From Bacteroidota bacterium (lineage in GTDB: Bacteria > Bacteroidota > Bacteroidia > Chitinophagales > Chitinophagaceae), in assembly GCA_947456625.1 (NCBI GenBank), contig CANGQJ010000005.1:1-64000 (forward strand): a stretch of DNA of 64,000 nt. Reading direction: 5' to 3'. The position numbers were made by a program, and so were the translations under genes. The notes beneath the pieces are model-generated. The model was not told where the DNA came from. It was given only the letters and a program-made list of their open reading frames with translations, and searched no databases. Positions 35,628 to 44,464 of the stretch are shown piece by piece (positions within the stretch are counted from its first letter, which is position 1; each line of letters starts with the position of its first letter).

Positions 35628-36839
35628 TTACTTTTTCAAATCCATTACATTCATGTATGTTGCTAAATCTTTATCACCTCTTCCACTTAAACATACCACT
35701 ACCACATCGGTAGGCTTACAATTTAGTTTTGATAAAACTGCAAACGCATGTGCCGTTTCTAAAGCCGGAATAATGCCTTCAATTTCAGACAAATGAAAAG
35801 CCCAGTCCAATGCCTCTTGATCGGTTGCACTCATAAATGTGCCACGTTTGCTTTCGTATAAAAAAGCATGTAATGGCCCTATACCAGGATAATCCAATCC
35901 AGCACTAATACTATGTGGCTCCACCACTTGGCCATCTGGAGTTTGCATTAAAATGCTTTTACTTCCATGTAAAATTCCAGTAGTGCCTAACTGTGTAGTT
36001 GCTGCACTCATACCAGAATGTACACCATGACCAGCAGCCTCAACTGCAACTAATACCACAGTTGGTTCATTTAAAAAATGATAAAAAGCACCTGCTGCAT
36101 TAGATCCACCACCTACGCATGCAACAACATGGGTAGGTAATTCAGTTCCAGTTTTTTCTTTTAATTGCTTGCGCATCTCATCACTAATCACACTTTGAAA
36201 ACGTGCCACCATGTCAGGATAAGGATGCGGACCTACCACACTACCAATAATATAATGCGTTTCATTGGGCTCATTTATCCATGCACGAATTGCTTCATTG
36301 GTTGCATCTTTTAATGTCTTACTACCACTTGTTGCTGGAACTACTTTTGCTCCCAACATTTTCATTCTAGCTACATTGGGTGCTTGACGCTCAATATCTT
36401 TTTCGCCCATATACACCACACACTCCATTCCTTTTAATGCACAAACAGTAGCGGTAGCAACACCATGTTGACCAGCACCCGTTTCAGCTATAATTTTTTT
36501 CTTGCCTAAACGTTGTGCTAATAAAATTTGCCCAATGGTATTGTTAATTTTATGAGCACCAGTATGACATAAATCCTCTCGTTTTAAATATATGTTGGTT
36601 CCAATTTCCTTGCTTAACCTTTCGGCATAAAATAATGGAGTTGGACGACCCACGTAATCCTTTAACAATGCATAAAACTCAGATTGAAATGCAGGATCCT
36701 GCATTATTTCTAAATATTGAGATTTTAATGTTTCTACATTACCGTATAACATTTCAGGAATATAGGCTCCACCATATTCTCCATAATACCCTTCAAAATT
36801 TGGGTTTTGATAATCAAAACCACTATTAAATGAATGCAT
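35628..36839 (-). CDS. trpB: Tryptophan synthase beta subunit
   Basis: 403-aa PLP enzyme joining indole and serine. Lys97 in [13 protein letters not shown] forms the Schiff base, and [13 protein letters not shown] is the phosphate loop. TrpB1-type sequence throughout, of normal length. Its start overlaps the end of trpF by 14 nt, which suggests translational coupling. Confidence 0.98.
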   Translation of the reverse strand: MHSFNSGFDYQNPNFEGYYGEYGGAYIPEMLYGNVETLKSQYLEIMQDPAFQSEFYALLKDYVGRPTPLFYAERLSKEIGTNIYLKREDLCHTGAHKINNTIGQILLAQRLGKKKIIAETGAGQHGVATATVCALKGMECVVYMGEKDIERQAPNVARMKMLGAKVVPATSGSKTLKDATNEAIRAWINEPNETHYIIGSVVGPHPYPDMVARFQSVISDEMRKQLKEKTGTELPTHVVACVGGGSNAAGAFYHFLNEPTVVLVAVEAAGHGVHSGMSAATTQLGTTGILHGSKSILMQTPDGQVVEPHSISAGLDYPGIGPLHAFLYESKRGTFMSATDQEALDWAFHLSEIEGIIPALETAHAFAVLSKLNCKPTDVVVVCLSGRGDKDLATYMNVMDLKK

Positions 36840-37482
36840 GTATAAAAAAATTTATTTTTTCTAAATTTTTAATTCCTGGCGTCTCTTCAAATTGGCTGTT
36901 TAAATCTAAAGCCTTTAAACTTTTACCCGCCTTTGTCTTTTTCATTACCTCAATACCTCCAATATCATTTGGCCCAATACCCCCACTTAAAAAATAAGGT
37001 TTTTCAATTTCATTTCCCTTTATTAGTTCCCAATTAAAATGCGCCCCTGTGCCTCCATATAATTTACTGTCGGTATCAAATAAAAAATAATTTGCTATTT
37101 GTTGATAGGACTCAATTTCAGGCATTTTATCTCCAACCCTAAAAACCTTAATGAGCTTTACATCCAAGAATTCCTGCTTTAGTTTTAATTTTAATTGTTC
37201 AAAATAAGCGATATCCTCATTACCATGCAATTGCACCATATCCAATTTAGCATCCTTCACAATTTGTAACAAACTTTCAATAGGTTCGTTCACAAAAACA
37301 CCCACTTTTTTTGCTTGTGTTGGATTAAATTTTTCCAATTCCTTTAATTGCATATTATTAAGCACATATCTTTTAGAAGGGGCATAAAATATAAACCCAA
37401 TATACTGCACTCCCATAGCGTCTAGTGCAATAGCTTGACTTATATTAGTAATCCCACAAACTTTTATTTCCATTGTGCTCAT
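36826..37482 (-). CDS. trpF: Phosphoribosylanthranilate isomerase
   Basis: 218 aa. [11 protein letters not shown] near the N-terminus carries the catalytic Cys, and [12 protein letters not shown] supplies the catalytic Asp and phosphate loop; [11 protein letters not shown] is the second phosphate site. The start may be Met4 rather than Met1. It overlaps trpB by 14 nt. Confidence 0.95.
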   Translation of the reverse strand: MSTMEIKVCGITNISQAIALDAMGVQYIGFIFYAPSKRYVLNNMQLKELEKFNPTQAKKVGVFVNEPIESLLQIVKDAKLDMVQLHGNEDIAYFEQLKLKLKQEFLDVKLIKVFRVGDKMPEIESYQQIANYFLFDTDSKLYGGTGAHFNWELIKGNEIEKPYFLSGGIGPNDIGGIEVMKKTKAGKSLKALDLNSQFEETPGIKNLEKINFFIHAFI

Positions 37483-37495
37483 TTTATTTTAAAGT

Positions 37496-38281
37496 TTAGC
37501 TTATTTGATTACTAAATTCTTGAAATGCCAATGCTGGATTAGCTTGTTTCATAAAGTACTCGCCCATTAAAAACCCATCAAACCCCTCTGACTTTAATAA
37601 TTTAAAAGTAGCTATATCATAAATGCCGCTCTCTGCAATACTTAATTTCCCTTTAGGTAATTTATTTTTCAAATTTAAAGAATGCTCAATATTTACTTCA
37701 AATGATTTTAAACTTCTATTATTAATACCTACTAAATCAACCTCGTCACAAATATGATCCAGTTCGGATTCGTCATGCAATTCTAGTAATACTTCCATTC
37801 CTAAATGTTTTGCAGAAGCAGCTAATAATTTTGTTTCAGCTGGTGTTAAACATGCTGCAATTAATAATATGACCGATGCTCCGTATGCTTTTGCTTCTAT
37901 TATTTGAAATTCATCAATAATAAATTCTTTTCTTAAAACAGGAATATTATTTTGAACAGCTATGCTCAAATCGGCTAAGCTTCCCCCAAAATAAGGACCA
38001 TCTGTTAATACCGATACCCCGGAAGCGCCAAAATTCATATAGGCACTGGTCACATCTAAAACATGAGCGCCTGCATTAATAATGCCCTTGGAAGGTGACT
38101 GTCTTTTAAATTCGGCAATAATTCCAGTTTTTGTAGGATTTAAAATATTTTCTTTTAATGAAAATGACTTTTGAACAAATAAAGGCATGGCTTCTAAAGC
38201 AGCAACACTTATTTGCTGTTTCCGATTGGCCACTTCTATAAATTTACTGGCTACTATTTTTGATAAAATATTTTCACTCAT
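37496..38281 (-). CDS. trpC: Indole-3-glycerol phosphate synthase
   Basis: 261 aa from ATG 38281, whose A overlaps the last base of the trpD stop (TAATG); the longer upstream start is less likely. Signatures: IIAEFKRQSPSKGII (catalytic Lys), VLRKEFIIDEFQI (catalytic Lys and Glu), GINNRSLKSF and AESGI with the phosphate site. It is a stand-alone enzyme, not fused to TrpF. Confidence 0.96.
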   Translation of the reverse strand: MSENILSKIVASKFIEVANRKQQISVAALEAMPLFVQKSFSLKENILNPTKTGIIAEFKRQSPSKGIINAGAHVLDVTSAYMNFGASGVSVLTDGPYFGGSLADLSIAVQNNIPVLRKEFIIDEFQIIEAKAYGASVILLIAACLTPAETKLLAASAKHLGMEVLLELHDESELDHICDEVDLVGINNRSLKSFEVNIEHSLNLKNKLPKGKLSIAESGIYDIATFKLLKSEGFDGFLMGEYFMKQANPALAFQEFSNQIS

Positions 38282-39273
38282 TACTGTAAACTTATTAATT
38301 TTTGTAAACAATTATTTGCAGCACCAGACTCTAAACTTGTTACTGCAGCTTGATATGCCTGCTCATAGTTTTCATATTTACCTGTAAGGTTTAATGCCAT
38401 AGCTGCATTTGCTAACACAACTGCGTTTTGAGACCAAGTTCCCTTAGTTTCAATTATGTTTTTGAAAATGGAAGCAGCTTCCTGAACCGTTTCGCCACCA
38501 CTTAAGTCGGCAGGTGATACTCTTTTTTTACCAAGCTCATAAGGGCTTAATGTAAACTCTCCTTTATTAGTTACAATTTTAGTATCTGATGTCAAAGAAA
38601 TTTCATCATAGCCATCCAAACTATTAATTAACGTAAATTCTTTGCCAAGACTTTGAAGAATGTAATTATAAATTCTAGCCATTTCCAAATTATACACTCC
38701 AATTAATTGATACTTTGGTTGAGCAGGGTTTACAATTGGCCCAAGCATGTTAAAAAAAGTACGGACTCCAATATTTCTGCGAATTGGCCCTACTGTTTTT
38801 AACGCTGGGTGAAATAATGGTGCATGCAAAAAACATATACCTGCCTCTTTAACTTCCTTACTTAATTGTGTTTGATCGTTTTTGAATGTATAGCCTAATT
38901 GTTCCATTACATTAGACGAACCACTCACACTGGATGCACCATAATTACCATGTTTAATTACAGATTGCCCAGCACCAGCCACAATAAAGCAGGCTAGTGT
39001 TGAAATATTAAAAGTATCTTTTCCATCACCTCCAGTTCCTACAATATCAATAGCATCATTAACGCCTAAGTCAACTTTAACTGCCAATGATAAAAGCGCG
39101 TCTCTAAATCCCATTAGCTCCTCTATGGTTATACTGCGCATTAAATATACAGTCATAAAGGAAGTCACTTCATGTTCGTTATAAACCCCTTGAGAAATTT
39201 GAACTAAGATTTCCTTAGCCTGCTCCCTATTTAAGGTTTTGTGTTCAAATAAATATTGTAATAATTTTTTCAT
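38281..39273 (-). CDS. trpD: Anthranilate phosphoribosyltransferase
   Basis: 330 aa. The PRPP-binding glycine loop is VGTGGDGKDTFNIST, followed by KHGNYGASSVSGSSNVMEQLG and the anthranilate-binding RNIGVRTFFNMLGP. Normal length, no fused TrpG. Shares one base with trpC. Confidence 0.97.
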   Translation of the reverse strand: MKKLLQYLFEHKTLNREQAKEILVQISQGVYNEHEVTSFMTVYLMRSITIEELMGFRDALLSLAVKVDLGVNDAIDIVGTGGDGKDTFNISTLACFIVAGAGQSVIKHGNYGASSVSGSSNVMEQLGYTFKNDQTQLSKEVKEAGICFLHAPLFHPALKTVGPIRRNIGVRTFFNMLGPIVNPAQPKYQLIGVYNLEMARIYNYILQSLGKEFTLINSLDGYDEISLTSDTKIVTNKGEFTLSPYELGKKRVSPADLSGGETVQEAASIFKNIIETKGTWSQNAVVLANAAMALNLTGKYENYEQAYQAAVTSLESGAANNCLQKLISLQ

Positions 39274-39304
39274 TGCATTGGTATTGATCCTAATAATTTT
39301 TAAA

Positions 39305-39874
39305 CTATTTTTTCAACCAGTTTTTTAGAATTGTTGCCCCCATTGGTGTTAATACACTTTCTGGATGGTATTGCACCCCTTTTACATCATAAGTGTTATG
39401 CTCCAGGGACATAATGTACCCTTCATCGTCCTTAGAAGTAATTATTAAATCCGATGGTAAATCCTTTTCGTTTACAACCCAACTATGATACCTTCCAACC
39501 TCAAATGTTTGAGGCATCCCTTCAAATAAAATAGAACTTGCAGTTAAATGAACTGGGGTAGCTATACCATGATACACTTTACTTAAATTACTTAAGCTTC
39601 CGCCAAATGATTCCCCAATAGCTTGTTGTCCTAAACAAACACCAAAAATTGATTTACTAGCTGCGTACTCTTTTATAAGTGGCAATAGCAGGCCCGACTC
39701 AGATGGGATACCTGGACCTGGCGATAATAAAATTTTATCATAAGCCTTTACGTCTTCTAAAGGAATTTCGTCGTTTCTAAAAACTTCCACACTTGCTGTT
39801 GTAGCTATTTCTTTTATTAACTGCACTAAATTGTATGTGAAGGAATCGTAATTATCAAAAACTAATATTTTCAT
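39305..39874 (-). CDS. trpG: Anthranilate synthase glutaminase subunit
   Basis: 189-aa class I amidotransferase. It starts with the TrpG/PabA signature FDNYDSFTYNLV, has the nucleophile Cys80 in GVCLGQQAIGE and ends with VQYHPESVLTP for the His and Glu. It sits between trpE and trpD and so serves anthranilate synthase; a shared role with folate PabB cannot be excluded. Confidence 0.96.
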   Translation of the reverse strand: MKILVFDNYDSFTYNLVQLIKEIATTASVEVFRNDEIPLEDVKAYDKILLSPGPGIPSESGLLLPLIKEYAASKSIFGVCLGQQAIGESFGGSLSNLSKVYHGIATPVHLTASSILFEGMPQTFEVGRYHSWVVNEKDLPSDLIITSKDDEGYIMSLEHNTYDVKGVQYHPESVLTPMGATILKNWLKK

Positions 39875-39908
39875 TGCTTGTCTTGTATTTATTAAATTAA
39901 ATTTTAAA

Positions 39909-41321
39909 TTAGGAATGAATTTTTTCAGCCCTAACCATTGCCGATTTTAACGCATTTAATTTATTGTTAACTTCCTGTAATTCATTTTCTGGAACACTTG
40001 CGGCAACTACACCCGCCCCCGCTTGATAAGTAAGTGTGTTTTGTTTACTTAAAAAAGTACGTATCATAATAGCTTGATTGCAAGTTCCATTAAACCCAAC
40101 AAACCCTATACAGCCACCATAATAAGAACGTTTAGTAGGCTCTATTGCATCAATTAATTGCATGGCCTTAAACTTAGGTGCTCCACTTAAAGTTCCGGCA
40201 GGAAAAGTTTTTGCAATTAAATGAAAAGGATTGGCCCCAACTGAAACTTTACCTTCCACTTCACTCACTAAATGTATCACATGACTATAATAATGTACTT
40301 GCCTATATTGTTTTACGCGCACCTCACTACATACTCTACTTAAATCGTTACGTGCTAAATCCACTAGCATCACGTGCTCTGCGTTTTCCTTAGGATCATC
40401 TAATAATTTTTGAGTCATTGCAGCATCTACCGTTTCATCACCGGATCTCTTAAAAGTACCCGCTATTGGATGCACTACTGCCTTCCCGTTATTAATAATT
40501 ATTTGTGCCTCTGGAGAAGAGCCCATTAATTTATAATCACCATAATCAAAGAAAAACAAATATGGCGAAGGGTTAATATTTCTTAAAGAACGATAAACAT
40601 TAAATTCATCCCCTTTAAAAGACTGTTGAAAACGACGACTTAATACAATTTGGAAAACGTCCCCACGCATACAATGTTGAATTCCTTTTTTTACTGCTTC
40701 CCTATACGCTTCGTCAGTTAAATTAGAAGACTCGGCACCTTCTAAACTAAAAGGATATACAGGTACATCCTTGCTTTTAATATAAGAGACAAGTGCGTCA
40801 TACTCGGAATCAATGCCTTCCAATTTATTTTCACAAATAAAAATTTCGTCTTTGAAATGATTAAAGGCAATTACATATTGATAAAGACGATAGCGCATTA
40901 ATGGAACTGCATTGTCACCAGCTTTAAATTCAATGGTGTCAAAAAATGGAATTGCATCATATGCTGTATATCCATAAAGTCCTTGTGCAAAAGCAGCCTC
41001 TTTTACTTCCTGTCCTTTTAATTCATATTGTTGCATATAAGCCCAAATACGATCGGGAGCAGCATGCACATTTTTAATAATTTCTTTTTCAGGATCCTGA
41101 TTTGGATATTTGTATTCAATTTCATTTAAAGATGAAATTTCAATACCACCAATGGCATTTACGCCAATAAATGAATAACTATTTTCAGAAGCATGCGAAT
41201 CGGTACTTTCTAATAAAATAGTATCCCTGAATCGATCCCTTAATCTCAAATAAATACCAACCGGCGTATAGGTATCCGCTAGCATACTTGTGACTGTGGT
41301 TGTAATTTGCTTTTTTTGCAT
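39909..41321 (-). CDS. trpE: Anthranilate synthase component I
   Basis: 470 aa. The N-terminal LLES motif (RDTILLESTD, around residue 33-36) is part of the Trp feedback site. The chorismate-binding core includes FQIVLSRRFQ, HPIAGTFKRSGDE, DLARNDLSRVC and AGTLSGAPKFKAM. It makes anthranilate from chorismate with TrpG. It is the first structural gene behind the Trp leader peptide, so it has both feedback inhibition and attenuation. Confidence 0.97.
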   Translation of the reverse strand: MQKKQITTTVTSMLADTYTPVGIYLRLRDRFRDTILLESTDSHASENSYSFIGVNAIGGIEISSLNEIEYKYPNQDPEKEIIKNVHAAPDRIWAYMQQYELKGQEVKEAAFAQGLYGYTAYDAIPFFDTIEFKAGDNAVPLMRYRLYQYVIAFNHFKDEIFICENKLEGIDSEYDALVSYIKSKDVPVYPFSLEGAESSNLTDEAYREAVKKGIQHCMRGDVFQIVLSRRFQQSFKGDEFNVYRSLRNINPSPYLFFFDYGDYKLMGSSPEAQIIINNGKAVVHPIAGTFKRSGDETVDAAMTQKLLDDPKENAEHVMLVDLARNDLSRVCSEVRVKQYRQVHYYSHVIHLVSEVEGKVSVGANPFHLIAKTFPAGTLSGAPKFKAMQLIDAIEPTKRSYYGGCIGFVGFNGTCNQAIMIRTFLSKQNTLTYQAGAGVVAASVPENELQEVNNKLNALKSAMVRAEKIHS

Positions 41322-41371
41322 AATCCTATCTTAATTCGTTTTCTTAATTTTTCTTGCTTTTTAATAAAAAA

Positions 41372-41400
41372 TAAACCCCGACATTGAATGTCGGGGTTTA
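41372..41400 (-). terminator. trp attenuator terminator hairpin
   Basis: Perfect 14-bp palindromic stem (TAAACCCCGACATT / AATGTCGGGGTTTA) followed by a T-rich tract on the minus strand. The 5' arm (41390-41397, ACCCCGAC in RNA sense) can pair instead with GTTGGGGT at the end of the leader ORF (41437-41444): eight pairs with one G-U. Confidence 0.92.
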
Positions 41401-41429
41401 TGTATATTTTGACAATAATAGTTATGTCA

Positions 41430-41489
41430 CTACAATACCCCAACGGAGTTTGTATGCCACCACCACATATTGTTTGTTTTAGTCATCAT
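41430..41489 (-). CDS. trpL: Trp leader peptide (WWW) of the trp-his operon
   Basis: A 19-aa ORF, MMTKTNNMWWWHTNSVGVL, with three consecutive Trp codons (residues 9-11). Three adjacent TGG codons are very improbable by chance in this AT-rich DNA. The codons after them (Ser-Val-Gly-Val) contain GTTGGGGT, the antiterminator strand. A ribosome stalled at the Trp codons would leave this strand free to pair with the terminator 5' arm and allow transcription into trpE. Start could be either of the two adjacent ATGs. A TAAATTTG promoter box lies 13 nt upstream. Named by analogy with enteric trpL. Confidence 0.93.
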   Translation of the reverse strand: MMTKTNNMWWWHTNSVGVL

Positions 41490-41502
41490 AATTATTGAGT
41501 CA

Positions 41503-41510
41503 CAAATTTA
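41503..41510 (-). promoter_or_regulatory. -7 promoter box TAAATTTG for trpL-trpE
   Basis: TAnnTTTG match 13 nt upstream of the leader ATG, with a TTG about 15 nt farther upstream inside an inverted repeat. Confidence 0.7.
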
Positions 41511-41514
41511 AGGC

Positions 41515-41536
41515 TTTTAGCAATTCAATGCTAAAA
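41515..41536. promoter_or_regulatory. Inverted repeat over the -33 region of the trp promoter
   Basis: Perfect 8-bp inverted repeat TTTTAGCA / TGCTAAAA with a 6-nt spacer, just upstream of the TAAATTTG box. It has no T tract on the minus strand, so it is a poor terminator for hisB. Its position suits a repressor operator. No regulator is known for it. Confidence 0.4.
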
Positions 41537-41587
41537 ATTAATCCAAACTAGGTGTATTTTACCATATTTATTAACAACCGTTAGCTT

Positions 41588-42718
41588 TTATAAAACTCCT
41601 TTTGTACTTGGTAGTGAATCGCTATTTGGATTGCGCTTTACTGCCATTTTAATGGACTTGGCAAATGCTTTAAATATAGCTTCTATTTTATGATGCTCAT
41701 TTTCGCCTTTACAACTAATATTTAAATTGGCTTTTGCAGCATCGCTAAAGGACTTGAAAAAATGAAAAAACATTTCGGTAGGCATTTCTCCTATTTTTTC
41801 TCTTTTAAATTCAGCGTCCCAAACTATCCAGTTTCTTCCGCCAAAATCAATTAAAACTTTTGCCTCGGCCTCGTCCATTGGAAGTGCATAACCGTATCGT
41901 TCCATGCCTCTTTTATCCATTAATCCCAATGTAAATGCTTCCCCTAAGGCAATACCAACATCCTCAATAGTATGATGCTCGTCTATGTGTAAATCGCCAT
42001 CGCATTTAATGTTCAAATCCAATTCCCCATGACGCGCAATTTGCTCCAACATATGATCAAAAAATCCTAAGCCAGTTTGTATGTGCGCATTTCCTTTGCC
42101 ATCTAAATTTAGCTCCACACTTATTTTAGTTTCTTTAGTATTACGCACATGAGCTACTTTTCTTAAACCTAGTTTTAAAAACCCATAAATCTCCGACCAG
42201 GTATTTGCTTCGAAAGCAATAAATGGCCTTAGTTCTATTTCTTGTTCAGAAGTTAATTCATGTATTTGCGATTTTAAATAAATGGCTTTACATCCTAAAT
42301 TTTTAGCAAGTGCAATATCACTCCACCTATCCCCAATTACATAAGAGTTGGCTAAATCATAATTGTTGTTGTTTAATAAATGTGTGAGCATTGCTATACC
42401 TGGCTTTCGAGTTGGTTTGTTATCGGCAGCATAAGTATCATCAATAAATATTTCATCAAACATAAAACCTTCTCCAGCAAGCGTTCTAAGCATTAAAGAC
42501 TGATAAGGCTCAAAGGTTTCCATTGGATAACTTGAGGTCCCTAATCCATCCTGATTGGTAACCATCACTTTATAATATCCAAACTCAGCAGCTATTTTAC
42601 TTAAATGCGAAATAGCACCAGGTATAAAACTTGTTTTTTGAATACTGTCTATCTGAAAATCCAACTTTGGCTCTTCTAATACAACACCGTCTCTGTCTAT
42701 AAATAAAATGGGCTTCAT
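41588..42718 (-). CDS. hisB: Bifunctional histidinol-phosphatase / imidazoleglycerol-phosphate dehydratase
   Basis: 376 aa. The N-terminal HAD phosphatase (1-165) has the nucleophile motif FIDRDGVV (Asp7, Asp9) and KPGIAML. The IGP dehydratase part (about 187-376) has HMLEQIARHGELDL, DEHHTIEDVGIALG and the C-terminal HHKIEAIFKAFAKS metal site. The fusion is as in enterobacteria. It follows the cytochrome c gene by 22 nt, so it seems to belong to the hisG transcript. No terminator separates it from the trp promoter. Confidence 0.96.
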   Translation of the reverse strand: MKPILFIDRDGVVLEEPKLDFQIDSIQKTSFIPGAISHLSKIAAEFGYYKVMVTNQDGLGTSSYPMETFEPYQSLMLRTLAGEGFMFDEIFIDDTYAADNKPTRKPGIAMLTHLLNNNNYDLANSYVIGDRWSDIALAKNLGCKAIYLKSQIHELTSEQEIELRPFIAFEANTWSEIYGFLKLGLRKVAHVRNTKETKISVELNLDGKGNAHIQTGLGFFDHMLEQIARHGELDLNIKCDGDLHIDEHHTIEDVGIALGEAFTLGLMDKRGMERYGYALPMDEAEAKVLIDFGGRNWIVWDAEFKREKIGEMPTEMFFHFFKSFSDAAKANLNISCKGENEHHKIEAIFKAFAKSIKMAVKRNPNSDSLPSTKGVL

Positions 42719-42740
42719 AATGCTTGTAATTCCTTTAAAA

Positions 42741-43139
42741 TTATTTTTTCTTAAGTGCTGCCTGCACTTGAGCTAAGGTTATTTTTGAAGCTTTATTACT
42801 CCAGCTAGTTCTTACATAACTTAAAACATTGGCAATATCGGCTTCCTTTAAATCCGGATTAGGCGTCATTACATTATTATAATAATATCCATCTAATGCA
42901 ATTTTTTCACTGTAGCCATTTTTTATAATTCGAACTAATCTTGCAATATTATTTCCAACCACATTGCTTGATCCATCCAAAGGAGCATTCATATTAGGCA
43001 CACCGCCACCATCGGCTTGATGACAAACCAAGCATCTTGTTTCATACAATTTTTTACCTTTTACTAAATCCTGCGCATTTACTATAGCTTTAGTTCCAAG
43101 CAAAAACACCATTAAAAAAACCAAACATTTACCAATCAT
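42741..43139 (-). CDS. Secreted monohaem cytochrome c
   Basis: 132 aa with a signal peptide (MIGKCLVFLMVFLLGTKAIVNAQ). The haem site is C36-L-V-C39-H40, and a Met ligand is likely in the NNVMTPNPDL region, as in class I cytochromes. It should shuttle electrons in the periplasm. It lies 21 nt after the sorbosone-dehydrogenase-like gene, whose product probably gives it electrons. The location inside the his operon, between hisC and hisB, is unusual. Confidence 0.9.
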   Translation of the reverse strand: MIGKCLVFLMVFLLGTKAIVNAQDLVKGKKLYETRCLVCHQADGGGVPNMNAPLDGSSNVVGNNIARLVRIIKNGYSEKIALDGYYYNNVMTPNPDLKEADIANVLSYVRTSWSNKASKITLAQVQAALKKK

Positions 43140-43160
43140 ATCGCAATTTTTTTGAATTAA

Positions 43161-44417
43161 TTATTTAGAGTAAGAGATTTTAAAAATAGAACCTCTAGCA
43201 TCATCACTTACATACAATGAACCATCAGGCCCTTGCGCTAAACCACAAGGTCTAGATTTTGCTTTTCTTGGATTCATTACTTTTTCATCCCCACTTAAAC
43301 CAGAAAATCCATTCGCAAATATTTCCCATTCGCCACTTGGCTTCCCGTTTTTGAAAGGCACAAAGGCAACAAAATATCCTTCCTGTGGCAGTGGTGCTCT
43401 ATTCCAAGAACCATGAAATGCAATAAATGCACCATTTTTATATTTCTCTGGAAACTGACTTCCAGTATAAAATAATAATGCATTTGGGGCCATATGCGCT
43501 GGGAAAAATACAGTTGGATTAATTGCATTTTCGCCACCTTCTTTTTTGCCATCCCCACCATATTCTGGTGACAATATTTTTTTCTTTTGATAAGGATCAA
43601 AATAAACATAAGGCCAACCTACGTTATCGCCGTCATGTAATTCATACATTGTTTCCGCAGGAAGTTCCGCACTTTGAGCGTCGCTATAATATTCAGGATA
43701 AAAACTATTTAATTGATCGCGGCCATGTTGCATTACAAATAATGAATTGGTTTTTGTATTCCAATCTAATCCTACCACATTACGAAGACCAGTTGCATAT
43801 CTTTTGCCATCGCCGTAAACTTGATTTTCTTTTTTGCCATCAAATTTCCAAATACCTCCAGCTGAATCTAAAATAGGACAAGGCATCATACCTTTTGAAC
43901 CTTTTATTCTGTCTTTTTCTTGGCATGCATTTGAATATGCCCCAATATTTACATACACATTATTTTGACCATCCAATGTAATTGACTTAGATGCATGTTG
44001 ATTTTTAGCAATCAACCCCTTTACAATAGTTTTAGGGCTTAATGGATTTATAACTTCGTCTTTTTCATTTAACTGATATAAATAAACATCATTATCAGAA
44101 GTGGCATATAAATCTTTTCCTTTTACATAAATACCTGTGCCACCATAATTTGCCCAACCAGTAATTTTATCTGCTACGCCATCCATGTTAGCATCTTCTA
44201 ATCTAATAATACTTTTACCCGCTTTATTTGGATACATTAATTTAGCAAAAATTACTCCATTGGAAGTGATAGTTATATGTCTTGCACTTCCTATGGTATC
44301 TGCAAATAAGGTTGCTTTAAACCCCTCAGGTAATTTTAGCCCTGCATTATTTTGTGCACTTAACGAAAAAGAAACAGCGATTGTTAGAAGCAATAAAATG
44401 TTTTTAAGTTGTTTCAT
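43161..44417 (-). CDS. Sorbosone/glucose dehydrogenase-like secreted beta-propeller protein
   Basis: 418 aa with a signal peptide (MKQLKNILLLLTIAVSFSLSAQ). The sequence has the blade motifs of the soluble PQQ glucose/sorbosone dehydrogenase fold: VYGDGKRYATGLRNVVGLDWN, MQHGRDQL, DNVGWPYVYFDP, FIAFHGSWNR and a final RPCGLAQGPDGSLYVSDD. It probably oxidises a sugar or other carbonyl compound in the periplasm using PQQ, passing electrons to the cytochrome c encoded next. The substrate is unknown. It starts 47 nt after hisC with no TAnnTTTG box. Confidence 0.85.
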   Translation of the reverse strand: MKQLKNILLLLTIAVSFSLSAQNNAGLKLPEGFKATLFADTIGSARHITITSNGVIFAKLMYPNKAGKSIIRLEDANMDGVADKITGWANYGGTGIYVKGKDLYATSDNDVYLYQLNEKDEVINPLSPKTIVKGLIAKNQHASKSITLDGQNNVYVNIGAYSNACQEKDRIKGSKGMMPCPILDSAGGIWKFDGKKENQVYGDGKRYATGLRNVVGLDWNTKTNSLFVMQHGRDQLNSFYPEYYSDAQSAELPAETMYELHDGDNVGWPYVYFDPYQKKKILSPEYGGDGKKEGGENAINPTVFFPAHMAPNALLFYTGSQFPEKYKNGAFIAFHGSWNRAPLPQEGYFVAFVPFKNGKPSGEWEIFANGFSGLSGDEKVMNPRKAKSRPCGLAQGPDGSLYVSDDARGSIFKISYSK

Positions 44418-44464
44418 ATAAATGGTTATGTTTTGAATAAATTTAATTAAGGTTACAGTTATTT

